Notes: generated by a model from the letters alone, not told the origin. DNA of 64,000 bases from Crenothrix sp. D3 (GCA_002134785.1 MBQZ01000040.1:124001-188000), one strand, 5' to 3'. Shown: positions 55,807-64,000, numbered from the stretch's first letter. Program-made: numbers and translations.

Positions 55807-57450
55807 ATGACAGATTCCACAAATGAAAAATCAACGGCGAGACAAAATAGACTCGGTCTTCAGGACGAGAATTTTGATTTTGAGTTAGCAGATATAAACA
55901 CAACATCTGAGTCAGTCGATTCTCTGTTTGCTGAGGCTCAGCAAACAAACGCAGCACCCAACAGTTATATCGCTAGTGTATCGGCTCCGATTATTCCGTC
56001 TATTCCCGTTACTTCAGAGATAAAAACTAATTTTTATGTAGACTATTTTGATCAGCGTAAAAAGGGAAAAACGACAGAGCCAGTGTCAGTCGCGGAAACC
56101 AATCAACCCATCGTTGATAATAGGAGGCCAGATGCCATGATACTAGAAAAAAATCCTGTAACACCACCCACCGAACAAGCTGATGCAGAAGACTTTTATT
56201 CAGAACAATCCGATGAACAGCCACCTTTTATCGATGGCGCAGATATGACTGTAGCGGTGTTAAGCCAATTTAAATCTAAGCAAGAGCGTATTAATAAGCA
56301 CGCAGATACGGCTGTAGCGGTGTTAAGCCAATTTAAATCTAAGCAAGAGCGTATTAATAAGCAACAAGAAGAGCTGATATACGAGTTTTCTGAAAAAATA
56401 AAATCGACACGCACTGTTACTAATACCTCTGTGTTTTTTGGTGTTGTAGCGTTAGTGGCAGCAGCCGCACTTGGTGTTATGCTATCAAAGACCAACACCG
56501 AAGTATCTAATTTGGCAGGTACAACAACTGCTATCAAAGACGACATAAGAAACACGGTTAAAGCGTCGTCCCCCAATGATTTAGAAGGCACAGACCCCGC
56601 GTTAGATCAGTTAAATCAGAAAGTTGACGATGTGATAGCACAATTGAATGAAGTCACTGCCCGTCAGAATAAAGAAAAAACCGCAGCCAGCAAACCAATA
56701 GCCACTAAGCCGCTTAATAATACGCAATCTGAGGTGGCTGTTGTAGAAATAAAACCAGCGGCTGAGTCCCTTGTTAAGGAAATACCCGTCGCCAATACAC
56801 TTAATAACCCCAGCATAGAACAAGGTATAACGGTTGTTAATAATGTGCCAACAACCAAGCCAGAAACTAATAGCAAACTCGCTAACAAAGCAGTTAAGAG
56901 TCTCATCACAGAGAAAAATACGGTCGCTGTTAATGTACCGACAACCAAGCCAGAAATTAATAGCAAAACGGCTAACAAAACAGTGAAGACTATCACCACA
57001 AAGCAAGGTGTAGCAGCTGTTAATGCACCAACAACCAAACCAGAAACTAATAGCAAAACGGCTAATAAAGCGAGTGTGATTCCTGATAAAGCAGTACAGC
57101 CACTTCCCGCTAATGACATTAACAATGTAATCAATAACGCCCGTCTACCCGCTACTGCTAATGCTGTTGCTAGTACCAATGCTAACAGCACCGCCAACAC
57201 GTCTGCGCAGTCTAGCACTGGCGGCTGGACAGTTAATCTAGCTTCATCTAATAAAATGGAAGATGCTAAAAAGACGGCGGCTAAGTTTACACAACAAGGT
57301 GTTCCAGTGGTTATTAGCCCCTACAAGGTTAAAAATGAAACCCGTTATCGCTTACAAGTAAAAGGCTTTAAAACCAAAGATGAGGCGACTACTTACGGTA
57401 ATAAAGCAAAAAACACCTTGAAATTAAACTCTGTGTGGATAATTCCGTAA
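55807..57450 (+). CDS. SPOR-domain cell-envelope protein with internal tandem repeats
   Basis: A 547-residue protein with an N-terminal cytoplasmic region (1-200), one membrane segment (about residues 202-222, VFFGVVALVAAAALGVML) and a long periplasmic part. The last 75 residues are a SPOR domain (WTVNLASSNKMEDAKKTAA... YRLQVKGFKTKDEAT), which binds denuded glycan strands at division sites. Two sets of tandem repeats lie inside: a 63-base unit twice (56239-56364) before the membrane segment and a 90-base unit about 2.7 times (56842-57081) in the periplasmic linker. The next gene starts 7 bases after its stop. Confidence 0.85.
   Translation: MTDSTNEKSTARQNRLGLQDENFDFELADINTTSESVDSLFAEAQQTNAAPNSYIASVSAPIIPSIPVTSEIKTNFYVDYFDQRKKGKTTEPVSVAETNQPIVDNRRPDAMILEKNPVTPPTEQADAEDFYSEQSDEQPPFIDGADMTVAVLSQFKSKQERINKHADTAVAVLSQFKSKQERINKQQEELIYEFSEKIKSTRTVTNTSVFFGVVALVAAAALGVMLSKTNTEVSNLAGTTTAIKDDIRNTVKASSPNDLEGTDPALDQLNQKVDDVIAQLNEVTARQNKEKTAASKPIATKPLNNTQSEVAVVEIKPAAESLVKEIPVANTLNNPSIEQGITVVNNVPTTKPETNSKLANKAVKSLITEKNTVAVNVPTTKPEINSKTANKTVKTITTKQGVAAVNAPTTKPETNSKTANKASVIPDKAVQPLPANDINNVINNARLPATANAVASTNANSTANTSAQSSTGGWTVNLASSNKMEDAKKTAAKFTQQGVPVVISPYKVKNETRYRLQVKGFKTKDEATTYGNKAKNTLKLNSVWIIP
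56239..56364. repeat. 63-bp tandem repeat, two units, inside the SPOR gene
   Basis: Units at 56239-56301 and 56302-56364 differ at a few bases and encode the 21-residue unit around VAVLSQFKSKQERINK twice. The length is a multiple of three, so it keeps the frame. Confidence 0.92.
56842..57081. repeat. 90-bp tandem repeat, about 2.7 units, inside the SPOR gene
   Basis: Units begin at 56842, 56932 and 57022 and encode a 30-residue unit opening NVPTTKPETNSK...ANKAVK. The copies have diverged, so this is an older expansion than the 63-bp one. It lengthens the periplasmic linker. Confidence 0.88.
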
Positions 57451-57457
57451 GCTATCA

Positions 57458-58360
57458 ATGCGCAAACAAAAATTAGTCGTTGCTATCTCATCCAGAGCCT
57501 TATTTAATCTGGATGAGTCGCACGCCATTTTTGAAACCCAAGGTAAAGAAGCCTTCTGTCGTTATCAAATAGACCACGAAGACGAAATTCTTGCCGCTGG
57601 TTACGGCTTTGCATTAGTGAAAAAGCTGTTAGCCATTAATGAAACAAGCCTCAATGATCCTTTCGTAGAAATTATCTTAGTCTCACAAAACAGCGCGGAT
57701 ACAGGCTTGCGGATTTTTAATTCTATTGCGCATTATGGCTTAGATATTACCCGTGCTGCCTTTACCAGCGGTGCGTCACCCTACGGCTATATCTCCGCAT
57801 TTGGCGCACATTTATTTTTATCCACCAATGTTGATGATGTCACCAAAACCCTAGATGCTGGTTTTGCTGCCGCAACTATTCTATCTGGTTCATCATTAAC
57901 CGCTATTTCAAGCCAATTGCGTATCGCTTTTGATGGTGATGCGGTGTTATTTTCCGATGACTCAGAACGCATTTATCAACAACGCGGTTTAGACGTATTT
58001 GCTGAAAATGAACGTCATGAGGCTAAAAACCCACTACTTGACGGGCCTTTTAAAGATTTTCTCGCCGCGCTGCATTACATACAAAATCAGTTTGATCCAG
58101 AAAACTCACCGATAAGAACAGCCTTAGTGACAGCGCGTAGTGCGCCTGCGCATGAACGTGTCGTTAGAACACTCAGAGCATGGAATATTCGTATTGATGA
58201 AGCGTTATTTTTGGGAGGATTACCGAAAGGCGCGTTTTTAAAAGCCTTTGGTGCAGATATATTTTTTGACGACCAAAAAGGGCATTGTGAATCAGCGGTA
58301 GAGCAGCAAGTCACGGCGGCTCATGTACCGCATGGAATTAAAAATCAGAAAACTCCGTAG
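57458..58360 (+). CDS. 5'-nucleotidase (NT5C1-like family)
   Basis: A 300-residue cytosolic protein matching the bacterial branch of cytosolic 5'-nucleotidase I: KLVVAISSRALFNLDESHAI, then IILVSQNSADTGLRIFNSI, FTSGASPYGYISAFGAHLFL and a later LFLGGLPKGAFLKAFGADIFFDDQKGH. It dephosphorylates nucleoside monophosphates. It follows the SPOR gene by 7 bases. The final codons (AACTCCGTAG) run into a GTAGGGG repeat, which supplies the stop codon, so the native C-terminus may have been altered. Confidence 0.88.
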   Translation: MRKQKLVVAISSRALFNLDESHAIFETQGKEAFCRYQIDHEDEILAAGYGFALVKKLLAINETSLNDPFVEIILVSQNSADTGLRIFNSIAHYGLDITRAAFTSGASPYGYISAFGAHLFLSTNVDDVTKTLDAGFAAATILSGSSLTAISSQLRIAFDGDAVLFSDDSERIYQQRGLDVFAENERHEAKNPLLDGPFKDFLAALHYIQNQFDPENSPIRTALVTARSAPAHERVVRTLRAWNIRIDEALFLGGLPKGAFLKAFGADIFFDDQKGHCESAVEQQVTAAHVPHGIKNQKTP

Positions 58361-58416
58361 GGGAAAATCCTTGTGGTTGCCCATTAATGAGGGGTATCCA
58401 CAAGGGATACCCCCTA
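58357..58416. repeat. GTAGGGG...CCCCTAC repeat
   Basis: GTAGGGGAAAATCC TTGTGGTTGCCC...GGATACCCCCTAC, the same family as 40552 and 41995. Its first four bases hold the stop codon of the 5'-nucleotidase. The converging PPi-PFK gene ends 8 bases to its right. Confidence 0.85.
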
Positions 58417-58423
58417 CAATCAA

Positions 58424-59653
58424 TTAATGGCTAGTTTCGACTTTTTCGCCTTTGGTTTGACCAATTGCCGCTAACACATCATTAAACCAAGGTGTATTAA
58501 TATCAAACGCTTTGCCACCTTTAATGCGTGGAAATTCAATTGCGCGTAATACATTACCTTGTTCTTCATCATGTCCAATTAAACCTGATTCACCGCGTAA
58601 CGCACATTCCACTGCCAAATCAGTACAGGATTTAATCAAACGTATATCTTCAATATTTGCCGCCGATGCCCGCGCAAAATAACCCGATTTTTGTATCAGC
58701 GTTTTTTCCGCACCTAGCATTTCAGCAAATTGTTCACCAAACCACTTTCCGGGGTTCACTGCGTCTAATTTCACATGACCAAACGCATCGCGTGGCACTT
58801 CTTGCCCTTTTGCTAACATTTCAGCAACGATAGTTTCAACACCCGCACCTTCTGAGACGAAAATATTAACGCAATCGACGGTATCCATAATGGCGCGTAA
58901 ACGCGTTGCTTCTGCTGCAATATCAAAACCCATTTCAGGAATAAACACAGCGTGAACCTCATACGATTCACGCGATAAGCCTAATTCTGGCAACCATTCA
59001 GCACGGTCTAATAATTTACGGTATTCAACCGCCGTTGCCGCAGTCAACCAACCACAACTGCGACCCATGACTTCATGAACGATTAACATTCTTGGGTTCG
59101 CATTGTTTTCCGCGACCACATTTTGAAAATAACGCGCACCTTGTTCAGCCGCTGTCCACGCGCCTAATGATTGCTTAATTGGAATCACATCGTTATCAAC
59201 GGTTTTCGGCAAACCAATCACGGTTAAACCATAATTATTTTCAGCCAAAAATGCCGCTAAATCAGCCGCAGCGGTATTGGTATCATCACCACCAATCGTG
59301 TGTAAAACATCAACGCCATCTTTAATTAACTGGTCAGCCGCCACTTTTTGTGGATTCTCGCCTTCTTTCACTAAACCGCGTTTTACGCAGTCTTTCACAT
59401 TCGTCAATTTAACGCGGCTGTTACCAATCGGTGAACCACCGAAACGGTGTAACAAACCTGCTTTTTCACGAATTTCTGGCGTAACTGGGTATGAATCACC
59501 TAACAGCAAGCCTTTATAACCGCTACGGTAGCAGATGATTTCAATGCTAGGATCAATTTCAGTATAACGCTCAATCAAACCACCAACGGCTGAACTAAGA
59601 CAAGGAGCTAATCCGCCAGCGGTAAGAATGGCGACTTTTTTAGGTTTGTTCAT
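58424..59653 (-). CDS. Pyrophosphate-dependent 6-phosphofructokinase
   Basis: A 409-residue enzyme of the PPi-dependent phosphofructokinase group. It has GGDDTNTAAAD (Asp in place of the ATP-type Gly) and GLPKTVDNDV (Lys in the active-site loop), the two replacements typical of PPi enzymes, and HEVMGRSCGWLTAATA. It interconverts fructose 6-phosphate and fructose 1,6-bisphosphate reversibly with PPi. This type is characteristic of many methanotrophs but occurs elsewhere. It is divergent from mpl. Confidence 0.92.
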   Translation of the reverse strand: MNKPKKVAILTAGGLAPCLSSAVGGLIERYTEIDPSIEIICYRSGYKGLLLGDSYPVTPEIREKAGLLHRFGGSPIGNSRVKLTNVKDCVKRGLVKEGENPQKVAADQLIKDGVDVLHTIGGDDTNTAAADLAAFLAENNYGLTVIGLPKTVDNDVIPIKQSLGAWTAAEQGARYFQNVVAENNANPRMLIVHEVMGRSCGWLTAATAVEYRKLLDRAEWLPELGLSRESYEVHAVFIPEMGFDIAAEATRLRAIMDTVDCVNIFVSEGAGVETIVAEMLAKGQEVPRDAFGHVKLDAVNPGKWFGEQFAEMLGAEKTLIQKSGYFARASAANIEDIRLIKSCTDLAVECALRGESGLIGHDEEQGNVLRAIEFPRIKGGKAFDINTPWFNDVLAAIGQTKGEKVETSH

Positions 59654-59843
59654 AACAGACTCACTAAAGTTAAAAGTTAAGGTTTATCGCAGCTAACGGT
59701 CTGAATAATTCAGTGCGTAGGCTTTTGAAGTGGCAGAATTTTATCATAGTCACTTAATTGTGGGTAACTTGTACGGGGCAACGGTGAATAGATACGATTG
59801 ACCATGATAAACTACCGTCTATAAAATTAGTTAGGACAGAACA

Positions 59844-61199
59844 GTGCATATTCATATTTTAGGTATTTGCGGTACATTCATGGGTGGACTTGCGGTATTG
59901 GCAAGACAACTGGGGCATGAGGTCAGCGGTTCTGATCAGAATGTTTACCCACCGATGAGCGATCAACTAGAGCAGCAAGGTATCACCTTAATGGAAGGTT
60001 ATCGTGCTGAAAATTTGGCGAATAAACCTGATTTGGTCATTATTGGTAATGCCTTATCGCGTGGCAATCCAGAAGTTGAAGCCGTGTTAAATCAAGGGCT
60101 ACATTATGTCTCAGGGCCGCAGTGGTTAGCAGAACACGTTTTACAAGATAAATGGGTGTTAGGCGTTGCGGGTACACACGGTAAAACCACGACTACCAGT
60201 ATGTTGGCGTGGATACTCGAACATCAAGGCATTAATGCAGGGTTTTTAATCGGTGGTATTCCGCTGAATTTTGGAATTTCTGCACGCTTAGGTGAGGGCG
60301 CGTTCTTTGTGCTGGAAGCCGATGAATACGACTCCGCATTTTTTGATAAACGCTCAAAATTTGTGCATTACCGTCCGCGTACCGCCATCCTCAATAATTT
60401 AGAATTCGATCATGCGGATATTTTTCCTGATTTAGCGGCAATCAAAAAACAGTTTCATCATTTAGTCAGAACCATTCCCAGTGAGGGTTTAATTATTAGC
60501 CCTGCGAGTGATGAAAATATTAATGACGTACTAACAATGGGTTGTTGGACAAAAACAGTAAACACCTCGATTAATGCCGATGCCGCGTGGAATGCGAAAC
60601 TGCACAAAGCGGATGGCAGTCATTTCAGTGTGATGCTTAATAACATCGAACAAGGTGTTGTGCTGTGGTCGCTCACAGGTGAACATAATGTCTATAACGC
60701 TCTGTCCGCTATTGCCGCCGCTCATCATGTCGGCGTATCGCCTAGCGATGCCATTAGCGCGTTGGGGCAGTTTAAAAATGTGAAACGGCGCATGGAAGTC
60801 ATCGCGAAGATAAACCAAGTCACGCTATATGATGATTTTGCCCATCACCCGACTGCTATTCAAACCACATTGGACGGCTTGCGTAAACAAGTCGGGGTAG
60901 AGCGCATTATTGCGATTGTTGAACCGCGTTCTAATACCATGCGTTTAGGCACACACACCGACACCTTAGCGCAATCATTTAACAATGCCGACTTAGCCAT
61001 TATCTATCAGCCGTCTAATCTGAACTGGGATTTAACCCAACTCACCCAACAGGTCGATAATATTGAAATCTATAGTTCAATAGATGACATTATTGCCAGA
61101 TTACAACGTGAAGCTCCGTTAGGCGGGCATTTTGTGATGATGAGTAACGGCAGTTTTGCTGGGCTTTATCAACGACTACAAGCGGCGTTGTTAGGATAG
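59844..61199 (+). CDS. mpl: UDP-MurNAc:L-Ala-gamma-D-Glu-meso-Dap ligase (Mpl)
   Basis: A 451-residue Mur-family ligase that joins recycled murein tripeptide to UDP-MurNAc. The start is GTG with an AGGACAG site. The N-terminal nucleotide fold HIHILGICGTFMGGLAVLAR, the ATP P-loop GVAGTHGKTTTTSMLAW and the YDDFAHHPTAI motif of Mpl/MurC proteins are intact. With AmgK-MurU and Slt it gives a complete set of wall-recycling steps in this window. Confidence 0.94.
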   Translation: MHIHILGICGTFMGGLAVLARQLGHEVSGSDQNVYPPMSDQLEQQGITLMEGYRAENLANKPDLVIIGNALSRGNPEVEAVLNQGLHYVSGPQWLAEHVLQDKWVLGVAGTHGKTTTTSMLAWILEHQGINAGFLIGGIPLNFGISARLGEGAFFVLEADEYDSAFFDKRSKFVHYRPRTAILNNLEFDHADIFPDLAAIKKQFHHLVRTIPSEGLIISPASDENINDVLTMGCWTKTVNTSINADAAWNAKLHKADGSHFSVMLNNIEQGVVLWSLTGEHNVYNALSAIAAAHHVGVSPSDAISALGQFKNVKRRMEVIAKINQVTLYDDFAHHPTAIQTTLDGLRKQVGVERIIAIVEPRSNTMRLGTHTDTLAQSFNNADLAIIYQPSNLNWDLTQLTQQVDNIEIYSSIDDIIARLQREAPLGGHFVMMSNGSFAGLYQRLQAALLG

Positions 61200-61209
61200 A
61201 GTTACCTCA

Positions 61210-61314
61210 CAATAAAATGATACCGTTCGTGGTGAGCTTGTCGAACCACATTCACACTTCGACTGTTCGACAAGCTCACAGCTCAGTGCGAACGGTTTTA
61301 ATCATTTTATTGAC
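61210..61314. repeat. AAAATGATACCGTTC-family miniature repeat, full copy
   Basis: Terminal arms CAATAAAATGATACCGTTCG and CGAACGGTTTTAATCATTTTATTG are imperfect inverted repeats. The interior has two GTTCGACAAGCTC-type stems. A plus-strand frame across it (VVSLSNH, TVRQAHSS) is translated repeat DNA and not a gene. Confidence 0.82.
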
Positions 61315-61337
61315 GGTTATCTATAGACGTTACAGTC

Positions 61338-61778
61338 TTATTTTGGCTGATAACCATCCGTATTATGCGTCACCCAACGTTCTTCATCGGTTATTAACAA
61401 CTCTTTTTTCCAAAAGGGCGCGTGTGATTTTAAGGCTTCCATCATAAATCGGCACGCGTCAAAGGCATCACCACGGTGCATCGTCCACACCGACACCAGC
61501 ACAATCGGCTCATTCGGTAGAATATCACCGACTCGATGCACGATTAACGCATCCAGCACTGCCCATTGTTGGCTTGCTTGCTCCACAATTTTTTTCAACT
61601 GCTTTTCCGTCATGCCTTCATAATGCTCTAACGTCATGGCTTTAACGGTATCGCCATCATTAAAATCTCGCATGGTGCCGATAAAAATATTGGTCGCGCC
61701 GTATCCTGTTACATTATCTTGATAGTGTTGAATTTCTTGCCAAGGATTAAACGCCTCGCTACGAATGATGATTGTCAT
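61338..61778 (-). CDS. moaE: Molybdopterin synthase large subunit MoaE
   Basis: A 146-residue catalytic subunit that, with MoaD, turns cyclic pyranopterin monophosphate into molybdopterin. GATNIFIGTMRDFNDGD, LEHYEGMTEKQL, VSVWTMHRGDAFDACRFMME and the active-site FWKKELL lysines are all present. It follows moaD by 1 base on the minus strand, so they form an operon. Confidence 0.93.
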   Translation of the reverse strand: MTIIIRSEAFNPWQEIQHYQDNVTGYGATNIFIGTMRDFNDGDTVKAMTLEHYEGMTEKQLKKIVEQASQQWAVLDALIVHRVGDILPNEPIVLVSVWTMHRGDAFDACRFMMEALKSHAPFWKKELLITDEERWVTHNTDGYQPK

Positions 61779-61779
61779 A

Positions 61780-62013
61780 TTAGCCGCCTGTTACAGGGGG
61801 GAAAAATGCCACTTCATCACCGTCTTTTACCAGAGTATCCAGATTTACATAATCCATATTAACCGCAACTAAGACATTACTCGGCAAAGGTTGCGTGGCA
61901 TTTACGCGTTGCCAAACGTCATGCACCGACAACAAGCCCCCGCTGACTAACTCATCTTCTGAACGCCCTAAATGGTCTTTTAAACTGGCAAAATAACGAA
62001 TTTTAATCGACAT
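61780..62013 (-). CDS. moaD: Molybdopterin synthase sulfur carrier MoaD
   Basis: A 77-residue ubiquitin-fold protein ending in the required Gly-Gly (FFPPVTGG), which is thiocarboxylated and donates sulfur in molybdopterin synthesis. The N-terminal KIRYFASLKDHLGRSED is typical. It is the first gene of moaD-moaE. moaC lies divergently beyond a repeat. Confidence 0.92.
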   Translation of the reverse strand: MSIKIRYFASLKDHLGRSEDELVSGGLLSVHDVWQRVNATQPLPSNVLVAVNMDYVNLDTLVKDGDEVAFFPPVTGG

Positions 62014-62035
62014 ACTGATTCCACTGCCTATAGCT

Positions 62036-62092
62036 CGGAGTCCAAGGCATGACTTGGGCTACACAAAACGTCCAAAACGTGTTTTGGACTCC
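62036..62092. repeat. GGAGTCCAA...TTGGACTCC repeat
   Basis: GGAGTCCAAGGCATGACTTG ... ACGTTTTGGACTCC pairs at both ends, with an inner AACGTCC/AAAACGT hairpin. It occupies the divergent space between moaD and moaC, so any promoter there must lie inside or beside it. No Moco riboswitch-like sequence was recognised. Confidence 0.7.
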
Positions 62093-62145
62093 TAACCTAA
62101 AAAATAGTGATAATACGCTAACTTTACTTAAAACAAGAGACTCGA

Positions 62146-62622
62146 ATGACACAATCCACGCATTTTAACCAAGCGGGCGAAGCACACATGATTGATGTCG
62201 GTGACAAAGCCATGACTCACCGCACTGCCATTACCGAGGGCATCATTGAAATGCAGCCTGAAACTTTACAGCTCATTATCAATGGCGAACACAAAAAAGG
62301 TGATGTGTTAGCAGTAGCACGAATCGCTGGCATTATGGCCAGTAAAAAAACCGCTGAGTTAATTCCGCTGTGTCATCCTTTAGCCTTAACCCACGTCGAA
62401 ATCAAACTAACGGCTGACGTGGCGAATAACCATGTGCGCTGTCAAACCACCGTAAAAACCAATGGGCAGACGGGTGTAGAAATGGAAGCCTTAACGGCTA
62501 CTAGCTGTGCATTGCTCACTATTTACGATATGTGCAAAGGTGTCGATCGCGGCATGGTTATTCAAGGCATTCAATTAGTCGAAAAAGCAGGCGGTAAATC
62601 GGGGCATTGGCAACGTGGCTGA
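62146..62622 (+). CDS. moaC: Cyclic pyranopterin monophosphate synthase MoaC
   Basis: A 158-residue enzyme for the second half of the first molybdenum-cofactor step. It has [14 protein letters not shown], the [18 protein letters not shown] segment, [13 protein letters not shown] and a C-terminal [12 protein letters not shown]. Length and motifs are normal. It is divergent from moaD-moaE; moaA is not within the window. Confidence 0.94.
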   Translation: MTQSTHFNQAGEAHMIDVGDKAMTHRTAITEGIIEMQPETLQLIINGEHKKGDVLAVARIAGIMASKKTAELIPLCHPLALTHVEIKLTADVANNHVRCQTTVKTNGQTGVEMEALTATSCALLTIYDMCKGVDRGMVIQGIQLVEKAGGKSGHWQRG

Positions 62623-62775
62623 CAAAATCCGTCACATAGTGACAGGAACAATGGTCATTAGTGGTAGTTAAACAGTTCGTAGGATGGGTAGAGGTGACAG
62701 CGGAAACCCATCAGAGGCAATGGGTTGTATATAAGCCGTGTAAAACAAGAATGATTAAGCGAATAATAAAATACT

Positions 62776-62791
62776 TGGCACACAGTATGCT
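62776..62791 (+). promoter_or_regulatory. Sigma-54 promoter of the pilin gene
   Basis: TGGCACACAGTATGCT matches the TGGCAC-N7-TGCT sigma-54 pattern with the GG and GC doublets at the correct spacing. Transcription should start near 62802, about 40 bases before the pilin ATG. This predicts control by a PilR-type activator, as for pilA elsewhere. Confidence 0.8.
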
Positions 62792-62842
62792 TTAGATGAA
62801 TTGTATTTAACTTACACAACAAACAACACAAAGGTGAGTATT

Positions 62843-63328
62843 ATGAAAAATTCAAAATTACAACAAGGTTTTACCTTGATCGAATTGATGATTGTGGTTG
62901 CAATCATCGGAATCTTGGCATCGATTGCGATTCCAGCTTACCAAGATTATATTATCAGAGCGAAAGTCACAGAAGGTTTAACAATCGCGTCAAGTGCAAA
63001 AATCATAGTTGCTGATAATGCAGGTAACGCAAAGGCACTTAGCTCTGGTTGGACATCACCCACTGCAACTCAGTATGTTAATTCTGTAGATATTAATACT
63101 ACAACGGGTGAAATTAAAATCGTATACAGCACGACAGTTGCTGTTGCATCTGCTAATGAGCTCTATTTAGCCCCTTACTCTGGTACTCCAGGTGCTGCAC
63201 TTGCTAGTGGTACCATACCCGCTGATGCTATCGCTTGGGCATGTAACTCTAAAACGAAAGGAACTCCTGGTTCTATTGGTACTAAAGGTACTATTTTAGA
63301 AAAATATGTACCTGCTAACTGCCGTTAA
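62843..63328 (+). CDS. pilA: Type IV major pilin
   Basis: A 161-residue prepilin from the ATG at 62843, with AAGGTGAG upstream. The leader peptide MKNSKLQQG is cut before [20 protein letters not shown], with Glu5 for assembly. The globular domain ends in a Cys pair (AWACNSK, PANCR) forming the D-loop. A strong terminator follows. Expression is likely sigma-54-dependent. The following gene is a TfpX-like accessory protein, which suggests a Tfp pilin-type locus. Confidence 0.92.
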   Translation: MKNSKLQQGFTLIELMIVVAIIGILASIAIPAYQDYIIRAKVTEGLTIASSAKIIVADNAGNAKALSSGWTSPTATQYVNSVDINTTTGEIKIVYSTTVAVASANELYLAPYSGTPGAALASGTIPADAIAWACNSKTKGTPGSIGTKGTILEKYVPANCR

Positions 63329-63365
63329 GTCAGTCTGATATAAGATTGCCAAAACAGGAATCAAC

Positions 63366-63401
63366 AAAAACCCTCGTTAGGAATCCTAACGAGGGTTTTT
63401 T
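63366..63401 (+). terminator. Rho-independent terminator of pilA
   Basis: An 11-bp perfect stem, CCCTCGTTAGG / CCTAACGAGGG, with a 3-base loop, flanked by A-run and T-run (AAAAA and TTTTTT). It is the cleanest terminator in the window. Confidence 0.92.
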
Positions 63402-63508
63402 GTGTCTGCTCGTTTTATAATGTTGGCGTACTTCACTAACAGACACCTTGAGTATTCATGAATGCTTAGTTCCTCAACTATTTTTACAATATCAGTCCTA
63501 GTTTCCCA

Positions 63509-64000
63509 ATGAAAAGTCGTTTTTATGCGTTTCTAATCCATTTACTGTTATCTAGCTTAGTCGCCGTATTAGTGATGATTATGGTGTATTTTGTTTGGTA
63601 TCCCATGCCATTGGATGAGGCGACAGGGGTTACTAAGATTTTCTTACTGTTATTAGCTGTTAATATAATTACAGGGCCTGTGATGACATTTGCGGTTTAT
63701 CAGCCTAAAAAATGGGGCTTAAAATTTGATTTATGGGTTATCGCAATCTTGCAAATAGCCGCATTAGGCTATGGATTGTCCACTGTATTTGCAGGTCGCC
63801 CTGCTTTTATCGTTTTCAATCAAGATCGGTTTGATATAGTCAGGTTAATAGACATTGATTCAGAAAGTGCAAAAACAGCAACGCTAGCGCATAACCAAAC
63901 GGCACAAACCAGTTGGTTACAGCCCCGTTGGATTGCTGCTATCGCCCCTACTGACCCCAAACGCGCCGAGGCTATTTTATTTTCGGCAGCAGCAGGCGGT
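63509..64000 (+). CDS. TfpX/TfpZ-family type IV pilin accessory protein, partial (off the right edge)
   Basis: 164 codons are visible from the ATG at 63509. The N-terminal SRFYAFLIHLLLSSLVAVL, then FVWYPMPLDEATGVTKIFLL, GPVMTFAVYQPKKW and RPAFIVFNQDRFDIVRL match the TfpX/TfpZ family, inner-membrane proteins with several segments that aid pilin stability or modification. The link to the pilin just upstream supports this. It is not complete, so the C-terminal end cannot be judged. Confidence 0.88.
   Translation, partial: MKSRFYAFLIHLLLSSLVAVLVMIMVYFVWYPMPLDEATGVTKIFLLLLAVNIITGPVMTFAVYQPKKWGLKFDLWVIAILQIAALGYGLSTVFAGRPAFIVFNQDRFDIVRLIDIDSESAKTATLAHNQTAQTSWLQPRWIAAIAPTDPKRAEAILFSAAAGG

Noticed and set aside
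56611-57218. Long minus-strand frames opposite the SPOR gene (Leu/Val-rich)
   Set aside because: They mirror the repeat-rich sense strand; the sense frame has a membrane segment and SPOR domain and explains the DNA.
61217-61447. Plus-strand frame reading VVSLSNH...TVRQAHSS
   Set aside because: It is translated repeat DNA (the 61210-61314 element) running into the antisense of moaE; no ribosome-binding site or gene-like composition.

Overview
The window looks like chromosomal DNA of a gammaproteobacterium. The markers are fabA-fabB, lptD-surA, amgK-murU beside lptD, gcvR-bcp, rnd, ttcA, slt and a sigma-54 type IV pilin locus. A PPi-type phosphofructokinase, a TfpX-like pilin accessory gene and many short palindromic repeats of the GTAGG...CCTAC kind are compatible with Methylococcales or Thiotrichales. 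That lineage call is inference and no gene here proves it. GC looks mid-40s by eye (not computed), with one clearly AT-rich gene at 30.9-32.6 kb.

Layout. 0-3.2 kb is accessory: a membrane-anchored coiled-coil gene cut by the left edge, an Mrr-like nuclease with a zinc ribbon, a small secreted protein, a PH-domain protein of the YvbH type, and a diverged copy of the 3' tail of fusA. 3.2-13.8 kb is housekeeping: fusA with a structured leader, a YgfX-like protein, PrxQ, an M23 peptidase, rnd, ttcA, fabB-fabA and slt. 13.8-16.5 kb is a c-di-GMP/phosphorelay cluster with a collapsed sensor gene at its head. 16.7-28.5 kb holds an NTF2-like protein, a RimK-linked protease family protein, a free-standing DbpA-type RNA-binding protein, surA-lptD, divergent amgK-murU, a His-rich membrane protein, HIT and DsbA-family proteins, argH and tRNA-Leu(CAG). 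28.6-42 kb alternates core genes (rnr, ygiD-like, holA-lptE-leuS) with defence-type genes (an AIPR protein and a type IIG/ISP-like restriction-modification protein).

42-44 kb is scarred: a truncated rhodanese, a truncated Sel1-like gene and a formylglycine-generating-enzyme-like protein. The C-terminus of that protein has the codon pattern of a diversity-generating retroelement (DGR) variable region. 44-54.6 kb is one large minus-strand transport cluster: HupE-like protein, two TonB-dependent receptors, then an ABC ATPase and two overlapping DUF3526-type permeases. It ends in a 5'-truncated duplicate of the first receptor. 54.6-64 kb holds gcvR-bcp, a SPOR-domain protein with internal repeats, 5'-nucleotidase, PPi-PFK, mpl, moaE/moaD/moaC, pilA and a TfpX-like gene cut by the right edge.

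Functional themes. Envelope biogenesis and recycling is prominent (LptD, LptE, SurA, Slt, AmgK-MurU, Mpl, FabA/FabB, M23 and SPOR proteins). A metal or siderophore-type outer-membrane uptake cluster is inferred from HupE, the receptors and a His-rich permease loop. Short repeat elements are unusually active: they sit between genes, inside coding sequences in frame, and in at least two cases supply the stop codon of a gene. The best candidates for something new are the remote DGR-like variable region (no reverse transcriptase or template is visible in the window), the receptor/ABC/HupE cluster, the orphan RNA-binding protein and the His-rich membrane protein.
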